A DNA stretch of 64,000 nucleotides from Endomychus coccineus (GCA_958510875.1 OY294068.1:195634315-195698314), one strand, 5' to 3'. Shown: positions 48,701 to 56,200, counted from the stretch's first letter. Notes: generated by a model not told the origin, from the letters alone. Program-made: numbers and translations.

Positions 48701-51476
48701 ATCATATCGGCGTGACTGTCATACTGGCCTAAGATATCTTTATCCGAGTATATAACGCATAATTCATTGTGCCGTGCTATTTTATCAAAAATATATATAT
48801 TTATATTTGAGAACTAAGTTATCTTAAAGTGTATTGGGGAACTCTTTTGAAAAAGATTCGAAAAAACTTCTATTCGTCAAGTCAAAAAACTTCAATTCAT
48901 GTAAATCGGAAAATCGAATCTCAATTTGACCTATAATAGTATCTAAAATTTCATTAAAAAGTTGTTTATACTCAATGTAGTTTCTTGTCTACCAAATTAT
49001 ATGTTTTCCTCCTTTTCGCGGGAGGAGCCTCATCAGTTGAAAAATTTTCAAATAAAATATTAAAATGAAATTCTGTATTACGGGAACCTGAAATTTTTCC
49101 AATGAGATGTTTCAAACGATCTGTTGAATTTATGTTGTAAAATTTGAAAAATAAGATCAAGAAAAAACAAAAATTCTTCATTTTCTAAATAAGATTTTAA
49201 ACCAACAGCAGCATTTAATGAAACCTGATCTGTTGAAAAGTCATCACTGTTTAATACAAAATCAAATGTTTCAATTAAATTGTCTTTAATTTTATGGATG
49301 GTAAATACTGCACGTGATGTAAAATTCCATCGAGTTGGAGCATTACAGGGAAATCAATGATTTTTTCAAAATTTCGTCTTGTCAATACTACTATTAGTAT
49401 TAACAATGATCGATTTTGATAGTTACCTGACATTACTAATCCTTTCAAATCCGGTAAAGGCCGTTTATTCAAAAGAAACACTTTTATCATATATTAATTC
49501 ACTAAATGGATTTTCTAAAAGGCAGCAACTAACTCACTAACACTCATTTTAAATTCACAACAGAAAACAATCTAACCTTACTTGGCGTGACAACACATAA
49601 ACAAACAAGCACTGACTGACCTACTCAGCAGTCGGCAGAACGCATGTCTCGTATGTCATAGACTGCTAGCGGCTGCCGCAGGCTAGCCTCCAGAGGGTGT
49701 TGCCGTTTTCGCTGATTTACCCAGTTGGCGACGTTGGCGTTCGGACTGGTTGGAAAAACGGCAACTGCGTTGAACAACACATGCTCAGCGTTTGAGATAT
49801 ATAGCGAGTCTAGCCTCAGAGCACTGTTGCCAGATTAAAAATAACTACTGAGAACGGGGAGTTAATTGTAACATTTTAAAAATTATCAGAGAAACAGGAA
49901 ATAAAATGGAGAATGATCATTAAGATAAATTGGTGAGGAGGCTGAGCCTCCTTAGCCTCCTTCGAGGAGCCGCCCCTGATACACACGTCAAACAATTAGG
50001 TTACTTCTTGAACGTACCTCGTATATTACATAACATGATCCATTACACGATGGAAGGAACTCATAACTAAGGGGAATCTGAGGAATTTCATAAGACGTGG
50101 ATGCTATATCACAAATAGAATGTGACAAATCAAATTTGTGAGGAAGGCAAATGTCAATATCACGGAACGTTCATGAAGGAGTTTAATTTTAATATTAAGA
50201 ATATTGATGTCTTTTTTCAATTCTCGTATTTACACCCCCACAATATTTCATTATTACCCTAACTGATTTATCGATGTGTTCTTAGGTTGGCAGTGTGAGA
50301 AATACGAGATTTATAACTGTGACGTCAACATTCGAGAAGAGCTTAGTCAACACCGCTGAAGCGACGATATCGCCGTCATCTACCGAGCCCTTAACTGAAA
50401 ATATCCTAGCCACTTCAAGCAATTACGACAAAGATAATAATTTCTTAGATTCGAGTGTGGCCACATTACCGCCCATCTATCTGGCATCGGACATGGAAAC
50501 GCCGCCTCTCGAAACATTAACCGAGACGTTCAGCACCACGCAAACTATGTTGAAAACACACATCCTTCCCATTATACGCAGTCCCAATGACACTTCCACC
50601 ACCACTCTCGTACAAACATACTTGGTAACGCGATTAGTTTCAGCTACGAAAACATTACCGCCCATGGAAGCGTATCATTTCATTCCCAGCAAAACACTGA
50701 AAGATTTCAACAGCCATCTGGACGAAGCCGGTTCCGAATTGCACTTAGAACTAGAGTTCGGTGACCAGAACGATCAGGAGGATGGCTTTCCGCGGAAAGC
50801 GTTCCCACCCGATCTAGATCTGACGAAAATCGGCAGCGATTTCAACTTATCCGACGTCGATAAGTCCAAAATGCCCGAAGCGCTTTTGAGATTGAAGAAA
50901 GCAAACGCTCCCTCCGCCCCCAAACAACAAATGGTCGAACAACAAGCCACACCGGGACTAAGTCCTGATCAGTTACAACAATTAGCCTTCTACCGATTAC
51001 TGAACCCTGCGGCAGGCCAGGGACAAGTTATAACGACCTCCAAGCCGGTTTTAAAAGTCGAAACGGTTTACGAATCTCACGTGATACCAATCACGAACGG
51101 TCCCTCAACGTTTTTGACCACACTTTCGAAAGTTGTAGGTACTGTTACAAAAACGGACTACGAATTTGGAACGACTACTTTAGCTCCGGCTTTGCCGTTA
51201 CCTCCAGCTGGACTAAATCCATTGTTTCCACAGGTACAACAACAGTTTGCCCTCACCTCGTCCCCGGTTGTACAAAGCACCTTAGTTACTCAAACTAATA
51301 GTAAAATTTTGAAAATTACTTTCGGTGCCAAAACGGCTCGAACAACTGTCTATTCCACTACAGTGGTACCATCTTTCGTAACGTCATACGTAACGGCGTC
51401 TGTTCCTGTACAACCTTCGGCTGCATTCCCTGGATATTTCCCAGCCCCCTACCCACCTTTCCCTTATGTTGGTTAG
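30552..51476 (+). CDS. DUF4758-like secreted Thr/Ser/Val-rich protein, six exons (5' incomplete)
   Basis: Six exons (30552-30743, 31250-31294, 35447-36307, 38615-38897, 42703-43324, 50286-51476) join in phases 1,1,1,2,0 into 1064 residues plus stop, with every intron GT-AG. Recognised segments: TQTVYGFLDFTTTIGNTVMV then FSP (exon 1), VIGTYISGKYAQVLQSTSHI (exon 3), a basic linker (exons 4-5), and TFSTTQTMLKTHILPIIRSP plus FIPSKTLKDFNSHLDEAGSE (exon 6). These match my memory of the insect DUF4758 family of large, low-complexity, mucin-like proteins. N-glycosylation sequons (NET in exon 5, NDT in exon 6) and Thr/Ser richness fit a secreted or extracellular product; function unknown. Entry in phase 1 means at least one upstream exon, presumably the signal peptide, is missing from my annotation. 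The introns are packed with transposon debris but the coding frame is intact, so the gene is under selection. Confidence 0.8.
31250..31294 (+). CDS. DUF4758-like gene, 45-nt microexon
   Basis: Acceptor TTGTTTCAG, donor TTG|GTAAAT. Phase 1 in and out, encoding AYPSDHGSVIFESRI. Because it is symmetric it could be skipped without changing frame, so it may be an alternative exon. Support is splice-site quality plus phase agreement only. Confidence 0.6.
31335..31429. repeat. Partial terminus of the inverted element family, forming an 18-bp hairpin
   Basis: AAAGATTCTTGACCCAGTAT is shared with 22630-22650 and, inverted, with 37025-37050. Here TTATATATAAAATTCTCG (31357-31374) is exactly complementary to 31412-31429, giving an 18-bp stem around GGAAATAGGTCACATTAACA. 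It lies 40 bp after the microexon donor and looks like an internally deleted copy. Confidence 0.55.
31705..31921. mobile_element. hAT-type MITE, 217 bp, with 8-bp target duplication
   Basis: CATAGAGATCAAGATTAGAG at the left pairs with the right end, which ends ATTCTTGATCTCTATG; pairing continues through ACTCGAG and an inner ACCGGCTGTAAGAAA / TTTCTTTTACAGCCGGT block. ATTCAGAG occurs on both sides (31697-31704 and 31922-31929), a perfect 8-bp duplication as hAT transposases make. Non-coding, in intron 2. Confidence 0.85.
32175..32397. mobile_element. hAT-type MITE, about 223 bp
   Basis: Starts TAGAGATGAGCACTACTGTT and ends ATAGCAACTCATCTCTA, so at least 10 bp of terminal inverted repeat (TAGAGATGAG). 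Flanks ATCTTCAC and ATTCTTAC agree at 5 of 8 positions, a decayed 8-bp duplication. Lies in intron 2, unrelated in terminus to the MITE at 31705. Confidence 0.55.
33152..34018. mobile_element. Foldback element, 867 bp, TA-flanked
   Basis: Arms 33152-33512 and 33580-34018 are inverted copies: left CAAGGTGAGTCAATTTTTTG against right CAAAAAACTGACTAACTTTG, then GTAGCCAAACTGCAACAGGA and GAGATAGAACAAGTGTTTTT have near-perfect complements. The centre is about 67 bp. The right arm has about 78 bp (near 33830-33910) missing on the left. Flanking TA on both sides suggests a Tc1/mariner- or PIF-like target. No ORF. Confidence 0.8.
34019..35446. other. Distal intron 2, nothing recognised
   Basis: No motif-bearing ORF and no structured repeat noticed up to the exon 3 acceptor. 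Confidence 0.45.
35447..36307 (+). CDS. DUF4758-like gene, exon 3
   Basis: 287 residues. Entry at CAATATCCAG|ATTATATT (phase 1); a second in-phase acceptor, TTATTCCAG at 35461, would drop five residues (DYIIP). Exit TTTGG|GTAAGT, phase 1. The N-terminal half is rich in Lys, Ser, Val, Ala and Pro (many KxxE and SSKV-type segments), and the C-terminal part holds HPTGLVTKLGGTVVKDGTTT then VIGTYISGKYAQVLQ, a conserved-looking block with a predicted extended, beta-rich character. Confidence 0.8.
36434..36471 (-). ncRNA. Hammerhead-like core, left arm
   Basis: The minus strand reads CTAATGATGGTCGTGAGACC then GAAACG. Compared with CUGAUGA-stem II-GAAA there is one core change (A for G). Stem II GGUC/GACC with loop GUGA is perfect. 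Stem III (CGU/ACG) is weak and the base expected to be U16.1 is A, so self-cleavage is unlikely for this copy. Confidence 0.4.
36941..36978 (+). ncRNA. Hammerhead-like core, right arm
   Basis: The + strand reads CTGATTATAGTCGTGAGACC then GAAACG. It has one different core change from the left-arm copy (U for G at CUGAUGA position 6) and retains GUC/GAC stem II. Taken together the two copies imply an ancestral CUGAUGA...GAAA core. Confidence 0.4.
37415..38060 (+). pseudogene. Decayed non-LTR RT fragment with 3' tail
   Basis: The + frames give VRVATSLSKLHNVASGVPQG then PLL (motif B region), AYYDDDGQIFVNPF (motif C in the form of YADDxQIF, with extra Asp), HRELISVKKW, and LHLGDNNPKI. Multiple frame changes follow. 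The 3' side ends AACATAATAATAATAAAA at about 38060, a plausible AAT-repeat tail. It inserted next to, or into, the minus-strand RT remnant that starts at 38061. Confidence 0.6.
38061..38290 (-). pseudogene. Non-LTR RT remnant, same family as 15.35-16.45 kb
   Basis: The minus strand reads GDVLAYVTHLL (for LVTYVTHLW) near 38280, and VIDVPQRSVLAPTSF (for GLPQGSVLAPTLF) near 38085. Both match the 15350-16448 copy. The frame is interrupted several times and the fragment stops within motif B exactly where the + strand element's tail begins. Confidence 0.5.
38615..38897 (+). CDS. DUF4758-like gene, exon 4
   Basis: Acceptor GTTCCGTTAG, donor CCAAA|GTGAGT. Phase 1 in, phase 2 out. Encodes a hydrophilic, Lys/Arg/Asn/Ser-rich stretch including KHHRHLDPTPSGSVNQESVL and FKLRYKNRQKEN. 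No domain recognised; probably a disordered linker with possible dibasic processing sites. Confidence 0.75.
38898..39779. other. Proximal intron 4, nothing recognised
   Basis: Two overlapping + ORFs (38952-39149, 39073-39303) follow the exon 4 donor but show no motif. No repeats noticed. Confidence 0.4.
39780..40400 (+). repeat. Foldback-arm-like tandem units, about 125 bp, 4 diverged copies
   Basis: TTATAAACAA(A/T)TTAT..TTAT(C/T)AA(C/T)AAAT recurs near 39930, 40070, 40210 and 40325, each followed by a GACGAA/GACCAAA block, GTTTATAGTC.TTTTC and GTACGATTTTATTGTTATTA. The style (units rich in TTAACAAAT with a GTTTTCG block) resembles the internal repeats of the 25.5 kb foldback, but no inverted partner arm is present. 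Confidence 0.6.
40784..40825 (+). ncRNA. Hammerhead ribozyme-like motif
   Basis: The + strand reads CTGATGA, GGCTAC-TAG-GTAGCC (a perfect 6-bp stem II with triloop), then GAAA, then AGCCTTCAGTACTTAACAGT. The complete CUGAUGA...GAAA core is present. Stem III can only form about 3 bp (A-U, A-U, G-C). The downstream CAGTACTT..AACAGTAT..TTG/TTAGTGGA block is shared with the minus-strand copy at 61460-61500, so this is a repeated family. Confidence 0.55.
40826..42340. other. Distal intron 4, nothing recognised
   Basis: A 117-residue minus ORF (41103-41456) has no recognisable motif and is probably chance. The rest is AT-rich. Confidence 0.4.
42341..42601. mobile_element. TACAG-type MITE, about 261 bp
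   Basis: The left end TACAGTATGACCGGAAATTC continues with ATATGCCAAACTTCAG. The right end is CTGAAGTTTGGCAT...AAATTTTCGTACACCCTGTA, its imperfect complement (TACAGGGTGTACGAAAATTT on the minus strand). TA flanks both ends. Non-coding; it sits about 100 bp upstream of exon 5 and may supply part of the acceptor region. Confidence 0.7.
42703..43324 (+). CDS. DUF4758-like gene, exon 5
   Basis: Entry ATCACACAG|ACCGCAC in phase 2, exit TTCCAG|GTAACG in phase 0. The first half is Arg/Lys/Gln/Thr-rich (SGKRYQSRRNKLHR, YKFKLNRSPGRWQYKT). The second half is acidic and Ser/Thr-rich, ending STPPDFKDIYYEIATIKSPY. One N-glycosylation sequon (NET). The acceptor lacks a strong pyrimidine tract, but it is the only nearby AG in the needed phase. 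Confidence 0.75.
43325..44383. other. Proximal intron 5, unassigned ORFs
   Basis: Minus frames 43590-43366, 43885-43703 and 44212-43985 look partly non-random but I could not assign them to a family. They may be decayed coding pieces of a transposon. Confidence 0.3.
44384..44430 (+). ncRNA. Degenerate hammerhead-like motif, sister of 10105
   Basis: The + strand reads ACATGCCACCTGTGATGGTT then GGCAAAACATCGGCATC. It aligns with the minus-strand motif at 10105-10148 (GATGCCACCCGTAATGGTTG then GCGAAAGGTCGGCATC). GGCGAAA is altered to GGCAAAA here, so the core is broken. Confidence 0.3.
44560..45400 (-). pseudogene. Non-LTR RT tail plus RNase H remnant
   Basis: The minus strand gives MRTNSTASLKVFLNVPLFHI then HIQGEAES (45060-44950), like the TGAMRTTPTxALExLLxLxPLHxxIQxEA segment after the RT thumb. 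It continues with NELYNELETNPIIRMLSNEM then FSFEKNFETVI and, near 44760, GTKV.NGRPP where the RNase H YTDGSK region should be, and a WVPGHA-like piece near 44585. Upstream (45100-45380) RT thumb sequence is partly readable. Several stops; dead. Confidence 0.6.
45408..45680 (+). CDS. Unassigned ORF, 90 residues
   Basis: An open + frame with ordinary amino-acid composition (SDFGMTYMGKMSNFIINFGI, LVKFIRNKNVWHSGTAAVK) ending in a stop. No family recognised. It lies between RT debris and the Helentron end, so it is most likely a transposon coding fragment rather than a host gene. Confidence 0.25.
   Translation: MVTPDKRIRSYLKNDKSDLSTQCSTIKLKYSDFGMTYMGKMSNFIINFGIDVRNKTQSDLVKFIRNKNVWHSGTAAVKLLHSIFSQLMQS
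45877..46788 (-). pseudogene. Helentron C-terminus: helicase motif VI plus endonuclease domain
   Basis: The minus strand starts at 46788 with QELVYVALSRVTNIEKLYIT, motif VI of a Pif1-family helicase as found in Helitrons. About 50 residues on come ISIMTFNCQSLNSHKYDL, VLLLTESCMA, KGGVAIHQN, FGDIYACLCKLRNGLHIVMV and ILAGDFNINF: the endonuclease/exonuclease/phosphatase fold with its E and GDFN motifs. After a one-base frame change near 46055 comes NLKMNNDPQESTTKYGATID then AVFSRYLED and YFSYHKPIV (46030-45890), completing the domain with its terminal His. A Rep-helicase followed by such an endonuclease is the Helentron (Helitron2) layout. Everything upstream of motif VI is missing: the 394-bp repeat array begins at that exact point. 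Confidence 0.75.
46788..47255 (+). repeat. 394-bp repeat, 1.2 units, fused to Helentron end
   Basis: CGTTACGGAATTTCTTGATT occurs at 46795 and again 394 bp later. The unit is the same as at 10421-11422. It ends AAGCTATATGCAATAGCTTA, a perfect 7-bp hairpin (AAGCTAT/ATAGCTT, loop ATGCA), like the other array's end. The left end is mid-unit, at the junction with the helicase codons. Confidence 0.8.
47278..47600 (+). pseudogene. Penelope-like element GIY-YIG endonuclease fragment
   Basis: The + frame starting at 47280 reads KCRVHKTTYGSCPNIYLGQT then GR, matching the YxLxC.xCPxxYIGQTGR segment that carries the GIY-YIG-type active-site motif of PLE endonucleases. After a frame change it continues with HRPSFIHDKLDSVFSKHSII, ENHNFNNNFKNLH and PTSF.TIEEYLNSLFNEII. 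This fits the C-terminal domain downstream of a PLE reverse transcriptase. No RT lies beside it; the repeat array abuts its 5' side. Confidence 0.65.
47601..48119. other. Intron 5 spacer, nothing recognised
   Basis: AT-rich, no ORF with motifs. Ends with the left target duplication ATACACAC of the hAT element. Confidence 0.45.
48120..49978 (-). mobile_element. hAT transposon, 1859 bp, ZMYM/TTF-type, TIRs and 8-bp TSD
   Basis: Left end CAGTGGCGGCTCGTG and right end (minus strand) CAGGGGCGGCTCCTC match at 12 of 15 positions. ATACACAC flanks both ends exactly (48112-48119 and 49979-49986). The transposase reads on the minus strand: KVFLLNKRPLPDLKGL near 49480, then FTSRAVFTIHKIKDNLIETF (about 49325-49260), SLNAAVGLKSYLENEEF, NSTDRLKHLIGKISGSRNTE then EAPPAKRRKTYNLVDKKLH (49181-48972), IGQIEIRFSDLHELKFFDLT, and the dimerisation end SVTSASVERSFSTLKRIKTY then MGQNRLYNVSLISIEKDLV (48705-48385). 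Internal deletions remove most of the catalytic core, and frames shift. It is a recognisable non-autonomous copy sitting in intron 5. Confidence 0.9.
50286..51476 (+). CDS. DUF4758-like gene, last exon
   Basis: 396 residues after acceptor GATGTGTTCTTAG, phase 0. Contains FITVTSTFEKS, TETFSTTQTMLKTHILPIIR, TTTLVQTYLVTRLVSATKTL then PPMEAYHFIPSKTLKDF and LDEAGSELHLELEFG: the part that looks most conserved. A Gln/Pro linker follows, then repeated Thr/Val segments (TVTKTDYEFGTTT, TTVYSTTVVPSFVTSYVTAS) and a Pro/Phe/Tyr-rich tail FPGYFPAPYPPFPYVG before TAG at 51474. Codon use is much less AT-biased than the surrounding DNA, as expected for a selected exon. Confidence 0.9.
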   Translation, partial: VGSVRNTRFITVTSTFEKSLVNTAEATISPSSTEPLTENILATSSNYDKDNNFLDSSVATLPPIYLASDMETPPLETLTETFSTTQTMLKTHILPIIRSPNDTSTTTLVQTYLVTRLVSATKTLPPMEAYHFIPSKTLKDFNSHLDEAGSELHLELEFGDQNDQEDGFPRKAFPPDLDLTKIGSDFNLSDVDKSKMPEALLRLKKANAPSAPKQQMVEQQATPGLSPDQLQQLAFYRLLNPAAGQGQVITTSKPVLKVETVYESHVIPITNGPSTFLTTLSKVVGTVTKTDYEFGTTTLAPALPLPPAGLNPLFPQVQQQFALTSSPVVQSTLVTQTNSKILKITFGAKTARTTVYSTTVVPSFVTSYVTASVPVQPSAAFPGYFPAPYPPFPYVG

Positions 51477-51487
51477 AAAATTTAACA

Positions 51488-51777
51488 AATAAAGTTGAAT
51501 AAACTCGACACAAAACATTTCAGTGAAGTAATATTCAACTCTTGTGCGCTAGTTTTGAACTTCGAGAGGAGTGCTAAAATAGACCAGTGTGTACATAAGT
51601 AACCTTAAATCAATACATGTAATAAGCATCAACTAATAAGTATGTGAAATTCTGTTAGTGCACATTTGAACCTGTAAATAATAAATTGAGGACTGACCGT
51701 TAGTAATCCTAAGAAAGTATGAATGTCTCTTTTGTATATATGAATTAGTACTTTATTATTATTATTTTTTTAATAAA
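51488..51777 (+). terminator. 3' UTR with three AATAAA signals
   Basis: AATAAA occurs at 51488, 51680 and 51772 downstream of the stop. The first is only 12 bases after it. A T-rich stretch precedes the third. Which one is used cannot be told from sequence. Confidence 0.6.
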
Positions 51778-52079
51778 TTTATCAAATACATATGCTGTTT
51801 TATTGATTAAATAGTTCGTAGCCTTGAATGCAATCGAAGACTCCACGAGCTGCCTTACGAAAAGAGATTCTTTTTGGTCAAAGCTTTACGTCATTTTTTT
51901 TTAGTGGACGGAGTCAATTTTCAGTGAGACCCTCCCGGGGTGTTCAAGGCAGGATAGTGTCACATTTCTACAGACTAAAAAATTCAGGTCTTAGGGGGTA
52001 ACACCAGTTGGCATTCTTCCACAGGAAACCTATTTCGGCAGTTTGACACCGAATAAAATGAAAGGGTTCACATTGTCCA

Positions 52080-53590
52080 TCACCAGTGATCACTGGTTCC
52101 GGGTATCCTAGAATCGCAACACCATCTCCGCTAATCTTTCTACCGATTGCCAAGTAGCTCCGTCTTCTAAGATATGGGGAGCTCCTAATTTGGCTGGCAT
52201 TTGCTACCTTGGCTTGAGACACTGTGTGCTATACTCCATCCCTGCGCTTCGCATTGTCGACCTTTCTGATTTTCTGCAAATATGCCTGAAAACAACCATG
52301 GCCTGTTATCAGCTACGTCAAAAAGAAGCTACAATTGCCATGTTTCGCTTGTCCTTGTCTACACATCATGATGTCCGCTCTAATGCGTCTTGGTCATTTC
52401 AGAATCGTGTTGATTTTGGTTGACAGTTACCTTCACTGCCCTCTCAGCCACAAGCAAGTCTGCCGGAGGTGAATCAGCTAATATTTCCGCTGGGTCTGTG
52501 AGATAAGCCTATAGGCTTGCAGCGTACGTAGCGCTTTTTCCGAATTCAATGGAAACTAAGTAGTTCAACCAGGCTGGCACTTCGTAGAGTAGCCTTGGCC
52601 TTGATATGCTTCACCGATGTTAGGCATTATCCGGGCAAGAATCATCTCCATTTTAGCAGCCCTTTCAGCAGCAGCAGAACTTGTTGGGTATGTCTGGGGG
52701 TTTGCCTCAAGAATGATATCAAGACATTTTACCTGTATCTTAGTCAGGATCGGTTTCCCTGTCACGTTTACAGTTTCTTGTGAACTTCGCCTTATTCTTT
52801 TGGTGGCGCGCCAAGCCGATTTTGTTTTACCAGCTGTCAGTTTCAGTCGCACACTTTCCAAATACTGGAAGGTTTCAGCCACCGCTGGGTTGGCGTTTTG
52901 CCTAAGCATGTCTATCAAGCTCTGAGTAATCACTATTGCTGAATCCTTAGCAAAAGTAGTTCTCACTGGAAGCCTGATTCTCAGCATGCCGTCGTATACA
53001 AGGTTCAACAGGAGAGGTTTAGGAACTTTCCTGCGGCACTTCGCAGCTGACATCACACTCAGTCACGCTGCCATCTGCGTTATATATCCTGTCCGTGAGG
53101 AAGCTGTTCATCCTCAAGTGCCCCAGTATTTGGATTTTTCTCATTACCTTTTCAATGCTTTCCCACGGGAGGGAGTTGAAAGCATTCTTACAACTATTGT
53201 GATTATGAGATCTCTCTCCTCAATTCCTATTGAGTTAGTTTTATTAGCTAGGTTCAGCGCCGCCGAGATGGCTTCGAGTGTTGACCGTCCCTTTTGAAAG
53301 TCATATTGACTACCTGCTAGTCCCCCAGCGGCTTCGATAGCGACTTCCAGCCTGCTTGCGATTACCATTTCAAACAGCTTCCCTGTCGTAGCTATCTAGC
53401 AGTTCAGAAAAAAATCTTCTCTCAGACACCGATTGAATTTCTTTCATAATGTCATATACGTCATCATTTAAAGTCTCCTTCATAGCCTCATTTGGTATTC
53501 CTTCGGGACCTGGAGCTGTTTTTTATTTGGCAGTCTCTTAGCCGCTTCAATCACCTCGTCGGCGATTAGCAAGGATATTTTGGCAAGATG
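52080..53590 (-). pseudogene. R1-like non-LTR reverse transcriptase fragment
   Basis: In minus order: ISLLIADEVIEAAKRLPNKK (about 53580-53520; N-terminal RT with an EGIPNE-type block after a frame change), MVIASRLEVAIEAAGGLAGS then QYDFQKGRSTLEAISAALNL (53368-53250; the QYGFRKGRST motif), IIVVR..STPSRG.A where motif A (VDVxNAFNSxPW) should be, KPLLLNLVYDGMLRIRLPVR and IVITQSLIDMLRQ (53056 onwards, the FADD segment frame-shifted), YLESVRLKLTAGKTK, LTKIQVKCLDIILEANPQTY (KYLGIxLD segment), then DSPPADLLVAERAV near 52460 (the post-thumb PLDLLAxER motif). The order and wording fit the R1 clade. Many frame changes make it dead. Confidence 0.7.
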
Positions 53591-54396
53591 AAGGTTATAC
53601 ATGTGTTCATGACTGTATAAGAATCGGAGGGTGTTGGTATATGGTTGTTCTTGTCGTTCTTGCAATGCTATGTTTAAAAGGAAGCTGAAAACTACAACCA
53701 ACTGATAATGATTCTGCAGTAAGAAATAGTTCAGACTTTCATTCCGAGTCAACCAATATTGAAGATGGAGCATCTCAAAATTCTCATTCATCCAATGCCT
53801 GTCAAGTGAAAAATACAAAATTGATTCACACAAGAGTTCAAACCCATCAGATATGTTCGGTTATGTGATTGGGTCGAACAACGATTCCACCAACTTGACC
53901 ATGTGGCCTACTGGCTCGCCTCATCACCCAGCAAATACAGTGTTTTTATGAAGTCTGGTTGAGGCATATTCAAGAATCGAATGAACTAATGAACAAGATA
54001 GTGATTTTACTGTGTGTGATACTTGAAAACATTACGACTATCTGATGAAAAAAATTGAGCACTCTATACGCCTTATCAACAGTGTAGTCATAGTGTATTA
54101 TGAAAGAATAATTCAGAATGACGGGTGACATCGATATCTTCAGTTTTAGTTTCGATTGATGATGCTATTCAGAGCAAATATTTGTAATAGATTTGATGAA
54201 ATTGATCACAAACCATTTGGCAATATCCAAACTCATATCATATATTCTGCAGCATCTGACAAAGTAGCTAATATCTATTTGCATGAGCGATTCATCCTCT
54301 ATATAGAGATGTAATAATCCTATATTTGTTCGGATCTTCTACATATAGTATGGCTGACGCGAAGTATCATACTATAGTTCTATCAATGTTACTCGA
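53591..54396. other. Intergenic, nothing recognised
   Basis: The minus ORF 53833-53480 overlaps the RT start but its first part has no motif. Otherwise AT-rich sequence. Confidence 0.4.
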
Positions 54397-54560
54397 GATA
54401 AATGAATATGTCTTTATTTATCTCTTGTTGGCTCTTGTCAAATAACAATGATAAGGTCCCTCTAGTCTGGATTATTCAATATCATATCTGAATATATTCA
54501 TTTATCTCTTATTCACAACTATCAGTTTGTGAAGTCAGATTAGAGAGTCTTGTCATTAAC
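54397..54560 (-). repeat. Dispersed repeat, copy D
   Basis: GATAAATGAATATGTCTTTA, ACAATGATAAGGTCCCTCTA and CTGAATATATTCATTTATCT match the reverse complement of copy B (4493-4660). It shows that the family seen at 3.5-5.0 kb is dispersed. Confidence 0.55.
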
Positions 54561-55499
54561 AAATATATTGGAGGTTATCGGTACACAGTGAGAGCCATTA
54601 GCAATACCAGAGTGAACCTGAATAGGAGATATGAAGATTCTGATTCTAATACATTGAGTGCAGTGGCTTAAGAAGCTCCTGAGTCAATTTGATATAATTT
54701 TCAGACCTTTCTAAGTTGTTTTACTTAGAGCTAGTTCAAAATTATTAGTACGGTCCTGCCTATCATTCCATTTTGTCGACTTGCTACGCAGCGACGACTT
54801 TGGGAATCAACGTTTGTTATTTATAAGTGAAGACGAAAACAGGGGAATCAGCAAAATCTTGACGGGGACATTTCTGTTTCCGTCTGATGAGCAGCTTAGA
54901 GCTATTTCATTATTTTCAAATTGCCTGTTTCTGCGAGAGTAGTATTCAATCGATAGTATGGGTATTATCAGATGAAACATATCAATATCTGGTCTCGACA
55001 CGACGTTTCAGGCGGAATAATTCCACTATTAGTGAGATTTAACATGTGGAATGAGGAGATAGCAACTTTTTCACCCGTGTTGTTGTGCGTTTGATGGGTT
55101 TACGAAACGTTGAACGATTAAAGATAACGCTAGTATTTTTCTATTACAGTTTTCACTATGAAACGTCCCACGTTATCGGTAGAATATGTTCCAGCAGCAA
55201 TTTGTCAAGGCCGTTGTTCGATATTGCAAACTGATTTCGACTCTACTGCGACCAAAAGTCATTCTTAACCAATTCCCTTCCGAGTACATGAGACAATTCA
55301 ACCAGTTAAACTAGCTGTTGGGAACATGGAGCTGATGAATACAGCAACCTGTTGGCTTGAATAGATATTAAAAATTATTTGAAACGAAACAATGTCGTCA
55401 TTTGAAAGAAATAAGTTCATGAGTACTCTGCTCATTTTCATTCAATATCCAGTTCTTAACTAATGAGTTGAAACGTTCAGCAAATTTTGAATATTTGTT
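54561..55499. other. Intergenic, nothing recognised
   Basis: No motif-bearing ORF, no repeats noticed. Confidence 0.45.
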
Positions 55500-56200
55500 C
55501 AGGGCCGTACCTAACCTACGAATTGTGAGAACAGCGGGGTTCGGGAAGCCGCGGGCCCAGTGAATTCGTATGTGTGGTTGACTAGTACCCCTAGAACCGT
55601 TCTTTGTGGAACTCCTAAGTCGTCAGTTCTAAAGTCACGTTTTGTATCTTCAATACTGATACATTGGTGGTATTTTGATAGGTTACTCTGCATTAATTTA
55701 AAAGGTACGTCTTGAAAACGAGTCCCAATGGATTTGAATAACAGTTTCAAACGCATTACATAAGTCGATGAATACACATATATGTGGTTCTTCAGTTCAG
55801 GGCCGTACCTAACCTAGGACTTGTTGGAACAGCGGGGTTCGGGAGCCCGCAGCCCCCGTGAATCCGTATGTGCGTTTGACTGGTACCCCTAGAACCGTTC
55901 TTTGTGGAACTCCTATGTCGGCAGTTATGAAGTCACTTTGTATCTTCAATATTGACACATTGTTGGCATTTTGATAGGTTACTCTGTATTAATTTAAGAG
56001 TTATGACTTGAAAACGAGTCTCAAAGGATTCGAATAACAGTTTCAAACGCTTTTCATAAATCGATGAATACACATATGTGTGGTTTCTTATCATCTATCG
56101 AGGAATCAATCCTTTTCATCAAGTCAGCGATTGCATACTGAGATGAAATATTGCTTTCATAACCGTATTGTTGATTTTATAAGATACATTTGGCATATAT
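55500..56200 (-). pseudogene. Non-LTR RT fragment with a 298-bp internal tandem duplication
   Basis: CAGGGCCGTACCTAACCTA starts at 55500 and again at 55798, and similarity runs through both 298-bp units. On the minus strand the upstream part (56180-56050) reads SQYAIADLMKRIDSSIDDKK then PHMCVFIDLWKAFETV, RT motif A with VFIDLxKAFD. Each unit then carries a FKLMQSNLSKYHQCISIEDT then LGVPQRTVLGV segment (motif B, GVPQGTVLGP). The two units differ by scattered substitutions, so the duplication is not recent. No FADD motif follows; the rest of the element is missing. Confidence 0.7.

Noticed and set aside
54048..54066. CTGATGAAAAAAATTGAGC as a hammerhead core
   Set aside because: No stem II and no properly placed GAAA follow the CTGATGA.
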